A DNA stretch of 64,000 nucleotides from Roseibium album (GTDB lineage Bacteria; Pseudomonadota; Alphaproteobacteria; Rhizobiales; Stappiaceae), in contig CXTY01000015.1 in the NCBI GenBank assembly GCA_001404055.1, positions 186,001-250,000 of the forward strand. The letters run 5' to 3'. The translations under genes were made by a program, and so were the position numbers. Numbering within the stretch: position 1 is the first letter of the stretch; each line of letters opens with the position of its first letter. Under the pieces are notes generated by a model. The model did no database searches and was not told where the DNA came from. It saw only the letters and a program-made list of their open reading frames with translations. Of this stretch, positions 29,416 through 39,648 are shown one piece after another.

Positions 29416-30102
29416 TCAAACCCTGACAAAAGTCAGGTAACGCCCTGTACGCCCTTCATTATTGGCTTTGACTTCGTAGCGGGTACTAGGCCAGCCCTCC
29501 CAGGGCAACTTCCAGTCGCGAGCGGTTTCTGCCGCCCACTCAAAGGCCTCATGGTCGCGGCAGTGGCGCAGGGTCCAATTTATGTAAGTGTCGATATCGC
29601 TCGCAAAGCGAAATTCGCACCCGGGCTTTAGCGCTCTGGCGTAGCGGGACAGGTTCTGCGGGTTAATGAACCTACGTTTCCAGTGGCGTTTTTTGGGCCA
29701 TGGATCCGGATAAAGCTGATAAGCCAAATCCAGGGAGGCTACAGGAAGCCAGTCCAGAACATTAACCGCATCATCGTCATAGAGCCGGATATTCTCCAGC
29801 TTTTCCTCTACAACAGCCGTCAGCGCTTTCGCCATGCTGCCGACAAACGGTTCAATTCCAATGAAGCCGATTTTCGGATTTGTCCGGGCCCGATGCAGCA
29901 AATGCTCGCCACCGCCGAAGCCTACTTCGAGGCAAACCTCCTGAACATCTGCCTGAAACAAATCTTTCAAATCCGAAGGAGGCGGTGAAGCCAGATCCAA
30001 ACTCAGGCGCGGCAGTGCATTTTCCATGAGCGCCTTTTGGCGCGGGCTCAAAGGCTTGCCTATACGCCTGCCAAAAAAAGAACCTTCGTAACGGTCAGTC
30101 AT
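29416..30102 (-). CDS. trmB: tRNA (guanine-N7)-methyltransferase
   Basis: Methylates guanosine 46 in the variable loop of tRNA using S-adenosylmethionine. The SAM-binding motif [17 protein letters not shown] and the family signature [16 protein letters not shown] are intact. The ATG at 30102 ([13 protein letters not shown]) gives 228 residues and the usual TrmB start; the open frame extends 15 codons further up with no better ribosome site. It follows metK by 73 bases, a conserved pairing, and ends before a strong terminator. Confidence 0.95.
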   Translation of the reverse strand: MTDRYEGSFFGRRIGKPLSPRQKALMENALPRLSLDLASPPPSDLKDLFQADVQEVCLEVGFGGGEHLLHRARTNPKIGFIGIEPFVGSMAKALTAVVEEKLENIRLYDDDAVNVLDWLPVASLDLAYQLYPDPWPKKRHWKRRFINPQNLSRYARALKPGCEFRFASDIDTYINWTLRHCRDHEAFEWAAETARDWKLPWEGWPSTRYEVKANNEGRTGRYLTFVRV

Positions 30103-30175
30103 CTTCAAAGCAGCAGACCGCCGGCAATGACCGGCGATCTCCTTCACATCCTGTTATTAGGCGTTTGGTGGCAGC

Positions 30176-31348
30176 TTATCCGGCAAGCGGACGCAGATCG
30201 TCAACCAAGCCGGTTTTTTCCCAACTGAAACCACCATCGGCATCCGGCTGACGGCCAAAGTGACCATAAGCAGCTGTACGCTCGTAAATCGGATTGTTGA
30301 GTTTCAGGTGTTCACGAATGCCGCGTGGGCTGAGGCTCATAACATCACGCAAGGTGGTCTCGAGCTTGGCTTCGTCGCAACGACCCGTACCATGCAGATC
30401 CACATAGACAGAAAGTGGTTCAGATACGCCAATCGCATAGGACAACTGAATGGTGCAACGGTCGGCAAGGTCTGCTGCGACAACGTTTTTCGCCAAGTAC
30501 CTGGCGGCATAAGCGGCGGACCGATCAACCTTGGTCGGGTCCTTGCCCGAGAATGCGCCGCCGCCATGCGGAGCAGCACCACCATAGGTATCAACAATGA
30601 TCTTGCGCCCGGTCAGACCGGCGTCACCGTCCGGACCACCAATGACGAACGCACCAGTCGGATTTACGTGCCAAGCGGTTTCGCCGGAGATCCAACCTTC
30701 AGGTAGCGCTGAGCGGATATATGGCTCAACAATTCTTTGAACATCCTCGGAGGTCAATACGGGATCCAGGTGCTGTGTTGAAAGCACGATTGATGTCGCG
30801 CCAACCGGTTTGCCGTTTTCATAGCGAACGGTGACCTGGCTTTTGGCATCCGGACCCAACACAGGTTCTTTGCCGGATTTACGCGCATCAGCCAAAATCT
30901 GAAGTATCTTGTGAGCGTAAAGAATTGGCGCTGGCATCAACTCTTCAGTTTCCCGGCAGGCATAACCGAACATGATGCCCTGGTCGCCAGCACCTTCATC
31001 CTTGTTGCCGCCCGCATCCACACCTTGTGCAATGTGAGCAGACTGCGCATGGAGATGTACCGCAACGTCGCAGTTTTCCCAATGGAACCCATCCTGCTCA
31101 TAACCGATGTCCCTGACGGCCATGCGGGCAAGATGAGCGAGATATTCGTTGGTAATCGTTGCCGGACCACGCGTCTCGCCAGCAATGACGATACGGTTGG
31201 TCGTCGCAAGCGTTTCGCAAGCCACACGGGCTTCCGGCATTTCTCTCAGGTAGGCATCCACAACGGCATCGGAAATACGGTCGCAGACTTTGTCCGGATG
31301 CCCTTCGGATACGGACTCAGATGTAAACAGGTAATTTTGACGTGCCAT
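30176..31348 (-). CDS. metK: S-adenosylmethionine synthetase
   Basis: Makes S-adenosylmethionine from methionine and ATP. Signature motifs [25 protein letters not shown] and [19 protein letters not shown] are complete. The ATG at 31348 gives the usual [20 protein letters not shown] start (390 residues); the frame continues upstream to 31417 without support. A strong hairpin (31381-31406) lies in the leader. The upstream gene is the PraR-type regulator, as in Rhizobium and Brucella relatives. Confidence 0.97.
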   Translation of the reverse strand: MARQNYLFTSESVSEGHPDKVCDRISDAVVDAYLREMPEARVACETLATTNRIVIAGETRGPATITNEYLAHLARMAVRDIGYEQDGFHWENCDVAVHLHAQSAHIAQGVDAGGNKDEGAGDQGIMFGYACRETEELMPAPILYAHKILQILADARKSGKEPVLGPDAKSQVTVRYENGKPVGATSIVLSTQHLDPVLTSEDVQRIVEPYIRSALPEGWISGETAWHVNPTGAFVIGGPDGDAGLTGRKIIVDTYGGAAPHGGGAFSGKDPTKVDRSAAYAARYLAKNVVAADLADRCTIQLSYAIGVSEPLSVYVDLHGTGRCDEAKLETTLRDVMSLSPRGIREHLKLNNPIYERTAAYGHFGRQPDADGGFSWEKTGLVDDLRPLAG

Positions 31349-31380
31349 TGGCGATCGTCCTTCTGGGAATGAATACGAAA

Positions 31381-31406
31381 GAAGCGGCGAGAGACATCGC
31401 CGCTTC
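31381..31406 (-). terminator. Strong hairpin between the HTH gene and metK
   Basis: A perfect ten-base-pair stem, GAAGCGGCGA (31381-31390) with TCGCCGCTTC (31397-31406), loop of six bases, followed on the minus strand by TTTCGTATT. It may end the HTH transcript or act as an attenuator in the metK leader. It does not match a SAM riboswitch that I can recognise. Confidence 0.6.
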
Positions 31407-31457
31407 AGGTGCATCAATCTTAGAAGTTTTTCGCCACGTCAAGCGTGTGATGGGATT

Positions 31458-31865
31458 TTATTTGTCGTCGCCAGCAAGAGAGCGAACAAGATCGACGATA
31501 CGGCGACGTACTTTCGGGTCTTCAATCCGCACAAATGCCTTGTTCAGAGAGAGACCTTCAGAGGAAGACAGAAAATCGACGACATAAGACGTCGGCTGCG
31601 TCTCACCGAAGCCTTCTGCTTCGTCCGGAGTGCCTGGAGCATCTTCAAAGAAGAAGGATACAGGTACTTTCAGAACCGTTGCGATGTGCTGAAGCCGGCT
31701 CGCACCAATTCTGTTGGTCCCTTTTTCGTACTTCTGGATTTGCTGGAAGGTAATACCCAAGGCTTCGCCAAGTTTTTCCTGACTCATGCCAAGCATCATC
31801 CGCCTTAGGCGAACACGACTACCTACGTGAATGTCAATCGGGTTGGGAGACTTCTTACTGGGCAT
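31458..31865 (-). CDS. XRE-family HTH regulator, PraR/PhrR-like
   Basis: DNA-binding regulator of 135 residues. The helix-turn-helix covers about residues 16-70 (RLRRMMLGMSQEKLGEALG, then ITFQQIQKYEKGTNRIGASR). A short C-terminal part includes VPVSFFFEDAPG and a conserved end. The ATG at 31865 is chosen because MPSKKSPNPIDIHVGSR is the family start; the open frame upstream to 32000 is low in family likeness. Relatives in Rhizobium and Azorhizobium (PraR, PhrR) affect biofilm, quorum sensing and stress genes, and lie in the same lnt-metK gap. Targets here are unknown. Confidence 0.9.
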   Translation of the reverse strand: MPSKKSPNPIDIHVGSRVRLRRMMLGMSQEKLGEALGITFQQIQKYEKGTNRIGASRLQHIATVLKVPVSFFFEDAPGTPDEAEGFGETQPTSYVVDFLSSSEGLSLNKAFVRIEDPKVRRRIVDLVRSLAGDDK

Positions 31866-32054
31866 CTGCGTCGCTCTTTCTTTATTTGCGGCAACGTACC
31901 GCTCGTTCGCGTTAGTACAAGCTCCCCCAACACCCCCCACAGGGCCCAGAAGACAGAAGTTTGCCCGCAACCTTACACTTGTACACGAAGCAGCTCTCAA
32001 TCGGCTATTTCACGGTTGTATCACACTTCTTTCACTCAACTCAAACAAAATGAA

Positions 32055-33671
32055 TCAATTTACACGCGAAACGCGGTTGTATTTTGAGAATGCCGCAAAA
32101 GCCACAAGGAGAATTGAAATAAAGAGGACAGGTACATCGCCAAATTTCTCATAGATAGTTTTACCCATCCCCTGCGGCAACCTGCTGTCGATGATTCCTT
32201 TTTCGAATATCTGTAGTTGTTCGACGACCAGACCTTTACCGTCTACAAGCGCTGAAACGCCTGTATTGGCAGCCCGAACTACGGGCAACCCGGTTTCGAT
32301 CGCTCGCATTTGCGCCTGCGCGAAATGCTGATAAGGGCCTGGTGTATGTCCGAACCAGGCGTCATTGGTTACATTCAAAAGATAGTCAGGGCGTTCTGAA
32401 ATACCCGAAAGTCTTCCCGGAAAGATTGCTTCGTAGCAAATCAAGGGTAGAAAACTAAAACCTTCGGAGGTAGACAGCACGCGCCGCTGGTACCCGGCCT
32501 GAAATCCTGACAGCGGGCCCGCAATATTAGAAATGCCTATTTTTTCGAGAAGCGACTTCAGCGGAACAAACTCGCCAAACGGCACCAGGCGAACCTTGTC
32601 GTAGATGCCTTTCACCGTTCCTTTGTTATCGATTAGATAAACGCTGTTAAAGTATTCAGTCCCCTCAGCACCCATCTCTGCACGAATAGCTCCAGTAACC
32701 AGCTCTGTATTTTCGCCGAGCACATTGCTGATTTGAAACAGCGCGCCTGGTTCCTTTGTCAGCAGAAACGGGATTGCCGATTCAGGCCAGATGACCAATC
32801 GCGACTGCCCGACCCGTGCTGACCCGCCTAACGGCAACTGTGTCATATCCAGATAGGTCCGGAAAATTTCCTCGCGCAACTCCGACCGCCATTTGTCCTT
32901 CTGATCGATCGCCGGCTGAACAATTCGAATATCCAGATCAGTGTATTGTGTTTCGTTGGTCCAAAGCCGCAGAGAACCGAACCCTGCAGCCAAGATGAAG
33001 GCAGTTCCTGCAAGTGCCAGCACAGCCAGACGTCGTGAGAATGGCCTGGCATCTGCAAGAACGGATGGCGCGGCAGAAATTGCAACCACCAAAAATGTCA
33101 GACCGTAGATGCCCACCAGACTGGCAGGCTGGGCAAGCGCCAGCTGTCCCGATACGCCGTAGCCGAACGAATTCCAGGGAAAGCCTGTCAGAACATGACC
33201 ACGCAACCAATCCGCCAGTGTCAAACAGGCTGCCAGCAAGAGGATCCGACGAAATTGATCTGTCCAAAACAAGGCTGCGAGCGAAACACCAAAACCGGTA
33301 AACAATGCCAATCCCACCGGCATTGCCAATACGGCAAAGGGCATTAACCAGGCGAACTTGTCCGCTTCCACAAGGAACGCAGCGCCAATCCACCAGAGAC
33401 CTGCAAGGAAATAGCCAAACCCGAAAAGCCAACCAATGGCAAAGCCCGCGCGCGCTCTTTTGGCCACCTTATCGGCGCCTGGTTCCAAAGCACCATCCAA
33501 CAGCCAGATCAGGCACGGAAAACTAATCAGAAGAACCGGTGAAAAATCAAAGGGCGGAAGAGCCAAAGCCGTAACTGCGCCACATGCCACACACAATATT
33601 CTGCGCTGCCAACCCCACGCCAACAGAAACGTGTTGGGCAGGATTGAAACCCGTTCAAACAACCAATGCAT
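32055..33671 (-). CDS. lnt: Apolipoprotein N-acyltransferase
   Basis: Inner-membrane enzyme that adds the third acyl chain to lipoproteins in the periplasm. About seven membrane helices span residues 1-215, then the carbon-nitrogen hydrolase domain holds the catalytic triad: glutamate in WPESAIPF, lysine in YDKVRLVPFGEF and cysteine in ICYEAIFPG. A last helix is near the C-terminus. At 538 residues it is normal. It follows corC, as in the ybeX-lnt order of E. coli. Confidence 0.96.
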   Translation of the reverse strand: MHWLFERVSILPNTFLLAWGWQRRILCVACGAVTALALPPFDFSPVLLISFPCLIWLLDGALEPGADKVAKRARAGFAIGWLFGFGYFLAGLWWIGAAFLVEADKFAWLMPFAVLAMPVGLALFTGFGVSLAALFWTDQFRRILLLAACLTLADWLRGHVLTGFPWNSFGYGVSGQLALAQPASLVGIYGLTFLVVAISAAPSVLADARPFSRRLAVLALAGTAFILAAGFGSLRLWTNETQYTDLDIRIVQPAIDQKDKWRSELREEIFRTYLDMTQLPLGGSARVGQSRLVIWPESAIPFLLTKEPGALFQISNVLGENTELVTGAIRAEMGAEGTEYFNSVYLIDNKGTVKGIYDKVRLVPFGEFVPLKSLLEKIGISNIAGPLSGFQAGYQRRVLSTSEGFSFLPLICYEAIFPGRLSGISERPDYLLNVTNDAWFGHTPGPYQHFAQAQMRAIETGLPVVRAANTGVSALVDGKGLVVEQLQIFEKGIIDSRLPQGMGKTIYEKFGDVPVLFISILLVAFAAFSKYNRVSRVN

Positions 33672-33767
33672 CTATGACCGATCCCCTGTTACAGCGTCAG
33701 GAGAATTGTCGGGTCAGCGTTGAACGGTCAAGCTTTAAATCTTGGAGAGCCTGGTACCGCTCCGGTC

Positions 33768-34967
33768 TCAACTATCATGCGTGGAGGCAGCCGCCTTACT
33801 CTGGTCAGAACTTGAATCAGTCTTCCTGTCGCTAGCTGCGGCATCGGCCCGTTTAGGACGGCGGCGCAACTCCTGCTGCCGCGGCTCTGCCCGGCGCCTT
33901 CGTATTTTCAAGCGTTTGATCCGTCTGGGGTCTGCGTCCATCACTTCGAACTCAAAGCCAGGCAACTCACCGGGCACAAACAAGAGCTCGCCGCGCACAG
34001 GAACGCGGCCAACAGCAGCGTAAAGCAGCCCACCCAACGTATCGACATCCTCAGAGAACTCTCCGTCGGACAAGCTGGTGCCTAAAACTTGGTCCAAATC
34101 TTCCAGAGGCAGGCGTGGATCCGCGACCCAAACTCCCTCCTCTTCCGAGACGAGCATGGCTTCTTCATCTTCGTCATGTTCGTCCTCGATGTCGCCGACA
34201 ACTTCCTCAACCAGGTCCTCCAGCGAGACGAGACCATCGGTTCCGCCATATTCATCGATTACCAGCGCCATCTGAATACGGCCGGCCTGCATCTTTGCCA
34301 TAAGGTCCGTCGCCGGCATGGACGGCGGTACAAACAGCAAATCCCTGAGCAGGTTGGTTTCCTTGAGGGTCGCAGAAAGGTCGACACAGGACAGATCAAG
34401 ATCCGGCACGTTGTGACCTTTTCGAGCAGCGCCATTTTCCAGAGGCGCTTCATCGTCGGCCTTATCGTCGTTTTTTTCCAAAGTGGGCGCAGGACGGCGT
34501 TCCGCACCGGCTTCGGCAATGAATGCCATCAAGTCCTTGATGTGAACCATGCCGCGTGGATCATCGAGCGTATCTTCGTAAACCGGCATACGCGAATGGC
34601 CGCTCTTTTGGAACAGCTCCATAAGCCGGCTAAGACTTGTGTCCAGATCCACGGCATCAATATCTGCTCGTGGGATCATGACATCGTCAATACGCAATCC
34701 TCGAAGGCGCAAAATGTTGCCAAGCAGCATCCGCTCTTCTGGCGAAAACGCGGTATCTCCGCTGCCGTCACGCGCCAGTTCGTCTTCAAGGTTTTCGCGC
34801 AAGCTCGCGGACTGACGCCCCAAGCGCAGAAGGCGTTTGAGATTTTCAAGGAAAGCCGCAGACCGCTGCGGCTTCATAGGCTGCGGGTCTTCCCCGTCCT
34901 GTGTTTGTCCGGCATTTGCGGCCTGCGGCTCGCTTGCCTGACTTTGAGGTTCAACTGCGCTCATCAT
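33768..34967 (-). CDS. corC: CBS-domain protein of the CorC/YbeX (HlyC) family
   Basis: Cytoplasmic CBS-pair protein with a C-terminal transporter-associated domain. There are no membrane helices, so this is the soluble YbeX form. The CBS pair lies about residues 90-260 (VMIPRADIDAV, SRMPVYEDT, LVIDEYGGTDGLVSLEDL) with an unusual acidic insertion between the two motifs (about 155-195). Acidic patch DEHDEDEEAM precedes the C-terminal domain. The gene sits between ybeY and lnt, as in E. coli, where YbeX has been linked to magnesium balance and ribosome upkeep. Older names as hemolysin are not informative. Confidence 0.92.
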   Translation of the reverse strand: MMSAVEPQSQASEPQAANAGQTQDGEDPQPMKPQRSAAFLENLKRLLRLGRQSASLRENLEDELARDGSGDTAFSPEERMLLGNILRLRGLRIDDVMIPRADIDAVDLDTSLSRLMELFQKSGHSRMPVYEDTLDDPRGMVHIKDLMAFIAEAGAERRPAPTLEKNDDKADDEAPLENGAARKGHNVPDLDLSCVDLSATLKETNLLRDLLFVPPSMPATDLMAKMQAGRIQMALVIDEYGGTDGLVSLEDLVEEVVGDIEDEHDEDEEAMLVSEEEGVWVADPRLPLEDLDQVLGTSLSDGEFSEDVDTLGGLLYAAVGRVPVRGELLFVPGELPGFEFEVMDADPRRIKRLKIRRRRAEPRQQELRRRPKRADAAASDRKTDSSSDQSKAAASTHDS

Positions 34968-35003
34968 CTATCAATACAAGAACTTCATTATTCATAATGC
35001 CAC

Positions 35004-35519
35004 CTATTCCACGTCTGCCACAAGGGGGCTGCCGGAATAGGGATCATCAATGCCAATGGAAGCCAGTATGGTTTTCTCCAGTTTTTCCATCAGTTCAGCT
35101 TCATCATCTTCCTGATGATCATAGTCAAACAGATGGAGCAATCCATGAACAGTCAAATGGGATAGGTGATCCGAGAATTCAATTCCCATTTCTCTTGCTT
35201 CATTTGCAACGGTCTCGAAAGCAAACACGATATCACCCAGAAGCGGCCCGTAGATATCGCCTTGCGGATCACCACCCGGGAAGGAAAGGACATTCGTCGG
35301 CTTGTCCTTATCCCGCCATTGCTTATTCAATTTCCTGATCGTCGCATCATCGGTAAAGAGCAACGAGACCTCGCTGCCCTTAATAACTTCCAGTTCACCC
35401 ACCGCAAATGCTGCGGAAATTGCACGCTCTGCAAGCTGCAACAAGTGGGCCTCGTCGGGCCAGACACCAGCCTCAATCGACAGGTCGATCAAAAATCCAT
35501 CAGGCAATGGGTCAGGCAT
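35004..35519 (-). CDS. ybeY: Endoribonuclease YbeY (16S rRNA maturation)
   Basis: Single-strand-specific metal-dependent RNase that works in 16S rRNA 3'-end processing and ribosome quality control. The metal-binding motif HLTVHGLLHLFDYDH (H-x3-H-x5-H) is intact and the family stretch PTNVLSFPGGD is present. Its 171 residues fit alphaproteobacterial forms. The start lies 15 bases after the phoH stop and the end 36 bases before corC, so the cluster is a single operon. Confidence 0.96.
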   Translation of the reverse strand: MPDPLPDGFLIDLSIEAGVWPDEAHLLQLAERAISAAFAVGELEVIKGSEVSLLFTDDATIRKLNKQWRDKDKPTNVLSFPGGDPQGDIYGPLLGDIVFAFETVANEAREMGIEFSDHLSHLTVHGLLHLFDYDHQEDDEAELMEKLEKTILASIGIDDPYSGSPLVADVE

Positions 35520-35534
35520 AATGCTTCAAGGCCT

Positions 35535-36668
35535 TCAGGATGCGGCAGCATTGCGGGAACCTGGTGAAGTTCCGCTTCGCCCTGCACTGCGCTGGCGCTC
35601 AGCATACTGGCGCTCGCGGGTTTCGGATTCTTCGCGCGAAGCATTGTCGTACGCAGTAACAATACGGCCGACCAGTTCGTGACGCACCACGTCGGTTTCA
35701 TTGAAGCGAATATGGGCAACGTCCTGAACTTCCGTCAGAAGCCCAAGGGCTTCCCGCAAACCGGACTTTTGACCAGGTGGCAAGTCGATCTGGCTCGGAT
35801 CCCCTGTCACAATCATTTTGGAGCCTTCGCCAAGACGCGTCAGAAACATCTTCATCTGCATGGATGTCGTGTTTTGCGCTTCATCGAGAAGTACCACCGC
35901 ATTTGACAGGGTCCGTCCACGCATGAATGCAAGCGGAGCGACTTCAATCATGCCGGACTGAAGGCCGCGATCCACTTTCTCTGCAGGCATCATTTCGTAG
36001 AGCGCATCATAAATCGGACGCAAGTATGGATCGACCTTGTCTTTCATTTCACCAGGAAGGAAACCGAGGCGCTCGCCAGCTTCGACTGCCGGACGCGAAA
36101 GAATTAGCCTTGCGACGTCGCCGCGCTCCAGAAGTGCGGCTGCATAGGCAACAGCAAGAAATGTCTTGCCGGTTCCTGCCGGACCTGTGCCAAAAATAAG
36201 GTCGGCCCGGTCCATTGCACGGATATAGGCGTCCTGTGTCGGGGTTCTCGCGACAATCGTCTTGCGCCGCGTGGCAATCTGGGCAAAGGCCAGCCGAGAC
36301 TTCGGCTCCAGTGTTGGCAGCGGCAATTGAGCTTCTGCCGCAGCGGCCATGCGCAAGGCACCGTCGACATCACCAGGATGAATTTCCTGTCCCTGAAGGA
36401 GGCGCTGATAGAGGGCTTCCAAAGCGGTCCGCGCCTGGGCACAGCCGGCCTGCGATCCTTTCAACGTGACCTGGTTGCCGCGAGCGATCGCATCAACACC
36501 AAGTCGCTGCTCAACCAGCGCCAAATTCTGATCAAACTGCCCAAAAAGATCCCCGATCAGCCGGTTATCTTCAAATGCAAGGACAATATGGGTCATATCG
36601 GAGGCCGGGGCGGCAGCTGCAGACTGATCTGAATGTTTGCGGGAAGAAGATTGGCTGTCGCGCGTCAA
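35535..36668 (-). CDS. phoH: PhoH-family ATPase
   Basis: Predicted ATPase/RNA helicase-like protein that works with YbeY (E. coli YbeZ). The Walker A motif GPAGTGKTFLAVA and the Walker B region VVLLDEAQNTT are complete, followed by the MIVTGDPSQIDLP sensor. The N-terminal 100 residues form a KH-like region. The apparent start is TTG at 36668, seven bases after AGGAG; an internal ATG at residue 25 would still keep all motifs. It follows miaB by 27 bases. Confidence 0.95.
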   Translation of the reverse strand: MTRDSQSSSRKHSDQSAAAAPASDMTHIVLAFEDNRLIGDLFGQFDQNLALVEQRLGVDAIARGNQVTLKGSQAGCAQARTALEALYQRLLQGQEIHPGDVDGALRMAAAAEAQLPLPTLEPKSRLAFAQIATRRKTIVARTPTQDAYIRAMDRADLIFGTGPAGTGKTFLAVAYAAALLERGDVARLILSRPAVEAGERLGFLPGEMKDKVDPYLRPIYDALYEMMPAEKVDRGLQSGMIEVAPLAFMRGRTLSNAVVLLDEAQNTTSMQMKMFLTRLGEGSKMIVTGDPSQIDLPPGQKSGLREALGLLTEVQDVAHIRFNETDVVRHELVGRIVTAYDNASREESETRERQYAERQRSAGRSGTSPGSRNAAAS

Positions 36669-36695
36669 ATAACGTCTCCTATATCTCGGCCGGTT

Positions 36696-38171
36696 TTAGG
36701 CCGCCGGGGTCGGAATGGCCCCGGATATGTCTTTATCATCTTGCCCGTCAATCAGCTGCCCGAACAGCGAATTAGATCCGATCTTGACGATTTCCACCGC
36801 TTGTATGCTGCCGATCAGGCTTTCGGGCGCATCCAGTTGAACCGGCTGCAGCCAAGGTGACTTACCGACCAGCTGACCCGCGTTCCGCCCTTTCTTCTCA
36901 AGAAGAACATCGAACGACATGCCGAGCCTCGACGCATTGAATGCCTGTTGCTGCTCGCTCACCAGCGCTTGCAACTTCGCCAGGCGCTCCGATTTCACAT
37001 CTTCAGGCACCTGACCGTCCATCGTCGCTCCAGGCGTGCCGGGGCGCTGGCTGTATTTGAACGAGAAAGCGGACCCATATTGAACACGCCGGATCAGGTC
37101 CATCGTATCTTCAAAGTCCTGATCCGTTTCTCCCGGAAAGCCGACAATGAAATCACCGGACAAGGCAAGGTCGGGCGCAGCTTCACGGATGCGGTCGATC
37201 AGCTGGAAGTATTCGTCTCTTGTATGGCGACGGTTCATCGCTTTCAGGATCTTGTCTGAACCCGACTGCACCGGCAGGTGCAGATAGGGCATCACGCTCT
37301 TCAGGTCCCGATGAGCGGCAATCAGATCGTCGTCCATATCGCGGGGATGGCTTGTCGTGTACCGCAACCGGTCCAGCCCCTTAATTTCCGATAGGCGCCG
37401 TAATAGGCGGCCCAGACCCCAGGTTGATCCGTCAGGTGCTTCGCCGTGATAAGCGTTGACATTCTGACCAAGCAGCGTGACCTCACGCACGCCAGAAGCA
37501 GCCATGCGTTCAGCTTCGTTCACAATCTGATCGACCGTGCGGGAAACTTCCCCACCGCGTGTGTATGGCACAACGCAAAACGTGCAAAACTTGTCACACC
37601 CTTCCTGAACTGTAAGAAATGCCGCCGGCGGGCGCTTCAGCACCGGATTGGCAGCACGCTCCGAGAGATGCGCGAATTTGGCATCAATGTCGAACTCGGT
37701 TTCGACAACTTTCTTGCCTTTTCGTACTTCGTCCAGCAGAGACGGTAATTTCTGATAGCTTTGCGGCCCGACCACCAAATCGACAATTGGCGCTCGCCTG
37801 GAAATCTCTTCGCCTTCCGCCTGTGCGACACAACCGGCAACGCCAACCATCATGTCCTTGCCCGACTTGGCGCGCTGCTCCTTCACTTTCCGGATACGGC
37901 CAAGTTCGGAATATACTTTTTCAGCAGCTTTTTCGCGAATATGACAGGTATTTAGAATGACCAGGTCGGCGTCTTCCATGTCTTCGGTTGCCTGATACCC
38001 CTCAGGTGACAGCACATCCGCCATGCGTTCACTGTCGTAAACGTTCATCTGACAGCCGTATGTACGCACAAACACCTTGCGTTTGTTGCTGGAAAGGTCT
38101 GTTGCATTGTCATCCAACTGGGAAACTGCGGATGCGGTCGTTTCCTGGTCTGCTTCCGGGCGGCTTGTCAT
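36696..38171 (-). CDS. miaB: tRNA-2-methylthio-N6-dimethylallyladenosine synthase
   Basis: Radical-SAM methylthiotransferase acting on adenosine 37 of tRNAs. The N-terminal UPF0004 domain has [15 protein letters not shown], the radical SAM cluster site is [15 protein letters not shown] (C-x3-C-x2-C), and a TRAM domain is at the C-terminus. The frame is open to 38399, but the ATG at 38171 has a strong GAGGAG site and gives the normal 491 residues. It starts 124 bases after the acyltransferase ends. Confidence 0.96.
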   Translation of the reverse strand: MTSRPEADQETTASAVSQLDDNATDLSSNKRKVFVRTYGCQMNVYDSERMADVLSPEGYQATEDMEDADLVILNTCHIREKAAEKVYSELGRIRKVKEQRAKSGKDMMVGVAGCVAQAEGEEISRRAPIVDLVVGPQSYQKLPSLLDEVRKGKKVVETEFDIDAKFAHLSERAANPVLKRPPAAFLTVQEGCDKFCTFCVVPYTRGGEVSRTVDQIVNEAERMAASGVREVTLLGQNVNAYHGEAPDGSTWGLGRLLRRLSEIKGLDRLRYTTSHPRDMDDDLIAAHRDLKSVMPYLHLPVQSGSDKILKAMNRRHTRDEYFQLIDRIREAAPDLALSGDFIVGFPGETDQDFEDTMDLIRRVQYGSAFSFKYSQRPGTPGATMDGQVPEDVKSERLAKLQALVSEQQQAFNASRLGMSFDVLLEKKGRNAGQLVGKSPWLQPVQLDAPESLIGSIQAVEIVKIGSNSLFGQLIDGQDDKDISGAIPTPAA

Positions 38172-38295
38172 TCGCTCCTCGTGGCCTTCGTCTTGCGGCC
38201 GGCATGTCATGAGTATCGGCGCCTGGCGACGGGAACCTGCGTTCTTCGTTCGCCTTATCCCTCCTGCGACGATGGCAATGGAGGGCACAAAAATT

Positions 38296-39162
38296 TCAGG
38301 CGCCAGCTTTAACCGTTTTTTCTGCGTTTGAGAAGAACTGGAGTGGCCCGTTTTCGTCTGTTTTTTCGCGTTCGACCGGCTTTTGCTGCAGGGAAGCAAC
38401 CGTCATCGCGCGAACTTCCGTTTCCAGCTGGCGCGTAAGCGCTTTCCGGTCCGTTGCCGGATCGACCAGAACCGGCTCGCCCCAGCGAACAATCACGTCC
38501 AGCGCCCCGCGTGTGAAAATGCCCCAGAGGTGTCCTGCGAGCTCCATATCACCATACCAGGCAACAAGGGGACGATAAGCCCGCCCCATCGGCAAGCCGT
38601 GTAGGCCCTGATAGGCAATCGACAAGGGCTGTACCCAGACTTTTGATGTGTCGTCACTTCCCACTGAACGTGTCGCAGCCCCCAAAAGCGCAGACCGGAA
38701 CGGCAAGACACAATTGCCATCATTGGACGTGCCTTCGGCAAATAGCACCATTGCATCACCGGTGGCCATGCGTTCGGCGATAACGTCAGCCACCTGAGCG
38801 GTTTCCGTCCGCTTCGTCCGATTCACGAAAACGGTCCGCTGCAGTTTCGCAAATAGCCCGAAGATCGGCCAACCGGACACTTCCGACTTGGCGATGAAAG
38901 ACAACGGCATCAACGAGCCAATGACCGTGATATCAACCCAAGAGGCGTGATTGGCTGTAATCAGCAATGGCCGATCTGCCGCGGGCACCCCAATCTGCCG
39001 AATCCGGATACCAACAATACTTGTTGCCACCTGGTGCCAGATTTGAGGAAGCTTTTTCCGAAATGGGAGTCTGAGCCTGATTGAAACCCATTGCAGAGGA
39101 ATGAGGACAAGCGAAACCAGGGCAAGGACAACAATCGTAAGCCCGGCTTTTATTTCAGCCAT
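38296..39162 (-). CDS. 1-acyl-sn-glycerol-3-phosphate acyltransferase (PlsC family)
   Basis: Membrane acyltransferase, likely adding the second acyl chain in phosphatidic acid synthesis. The catalytic NHASWVD (H-x4-D) and FAEGTSNDG motifs are present, with a helix at about residues 8-28. The ATG at 39162 overlaps the end of fur by eight bases and follows AAGGGTG; longer versions of the frame are unlikely. Rhizobial relatives in this place are also candidates for ornithine-lipid synthesis (OlsA), so the exact acceptor is open. Confidence 0.9.
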   Translation of the reverse strand: MAEIKAGLTIVVLALVSLVLIPLQWVSIRLRLPFRKKLPQIWHQVATSIVGIRIRQIGVPAADRPLLITANHASWVDITVIGSLMPLSFIAKSEVSGWPIFGLFAKLQRTVFVNRTKRTETAQVADVIAERMATGDAMVLFAEGTSNDGNCVLPFRSALLGAATRSVGSDDTSKVWVQPLSIAYQGLHGLPMGRAYRPLVAWYGDMELAGHLWGIFTRGALDVIVRWGEPVLVDPATDRKALTRQLETEVRAMTVASLQQKPVEREKTDENGPLQFFSNAEKTVKAGA

Positions 39163-39604
39163 CACCCTTTTTATCCTTTGAGACGTCAAATGGTACGCCA
39201 TAAAGCTCCAAGCGGTGATCCACCAGCTTGTAACCAAGTTTTTTTGCGATGAGGTCCTGCAAGGCTTCTATTTCCTCGCTGCGGAATTCAATCACCTGAC
39301 CGCTGCGCAAGTCGATCAAGTGGTCATGATGTTCGTCCGGAACAGTTTCATAGCGAGACCGACCATCGCGAAAATCATGCCGTTCGATCATGCCGGCATC
39401 TTCGAAAAGTTTGACGGTTCTATAGACGGTTGAAATGGAGATGCCGGGATCGATTGCGACAGAACGCCGGTAAAGTTCTTCAACATCAGGGTGTTCTTCA
39501 GAAGCCGCTTCGATGACGGAGGCAATAACGCGCCGTTGCTCGGTCATGCGCATGCCTTTTGCGATGCACATTTCAGCCAGCGTTGATTGCTGTTCTTCGG
39601 CCAT
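39155..39604 (-). CDS. fur: Fur-family transcriptional regulator (Fur/Mur type)
   Basis: Metal-dependent repressor of 149 residues. The winged helix is seen around MTEQRRVIASVIEAA and STVYRTVKLFEDAGMIERHDF; the metal site region has DEHHDHLIDL. Cysteine pairs of the structural zinc site are absent, as in alphaproteobacterial Fur. In Hyphomicrobiales this orthologue, at the same place between rimI and the acyltransferase gene, often senses manganese and is called Mur, while Irr controls iron. Which metal applies here cannot be read. Confidence 0.93.
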   Translation of the reverse strand: MAEEQQSTLAEMCIAKGMRMTEQRRVIASVIEAASEEHPDVEELYRRSVAIDPGISISTVYRTVKLFEDAGMIERHDFRDGRSRYETVPDEHHDHLIDLRSGQVIEFRSEEIEALQDLIAKKLGYKLVDHRLELYGVPFDVSKDKKGDG

Positions 39605-39648
39605 TGAAATACCGCCTAGTGGTTGTTTACATCTCGTCGCTAATGCGA

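Noticed and set aside
31349-31457. SAM or SAM/SAH riboswitch in the metK leader
   Set aside because: The hairpin at 31381-31406 and a short CACG/CGTG pair are present, but I cannot match the conserved core of any SAM riboswitch class.
38172-38399. N-terminal extension of MiaB
   Set aside because: The region does not resemble the family and the ATG at 38171 has a strong ribosome site.
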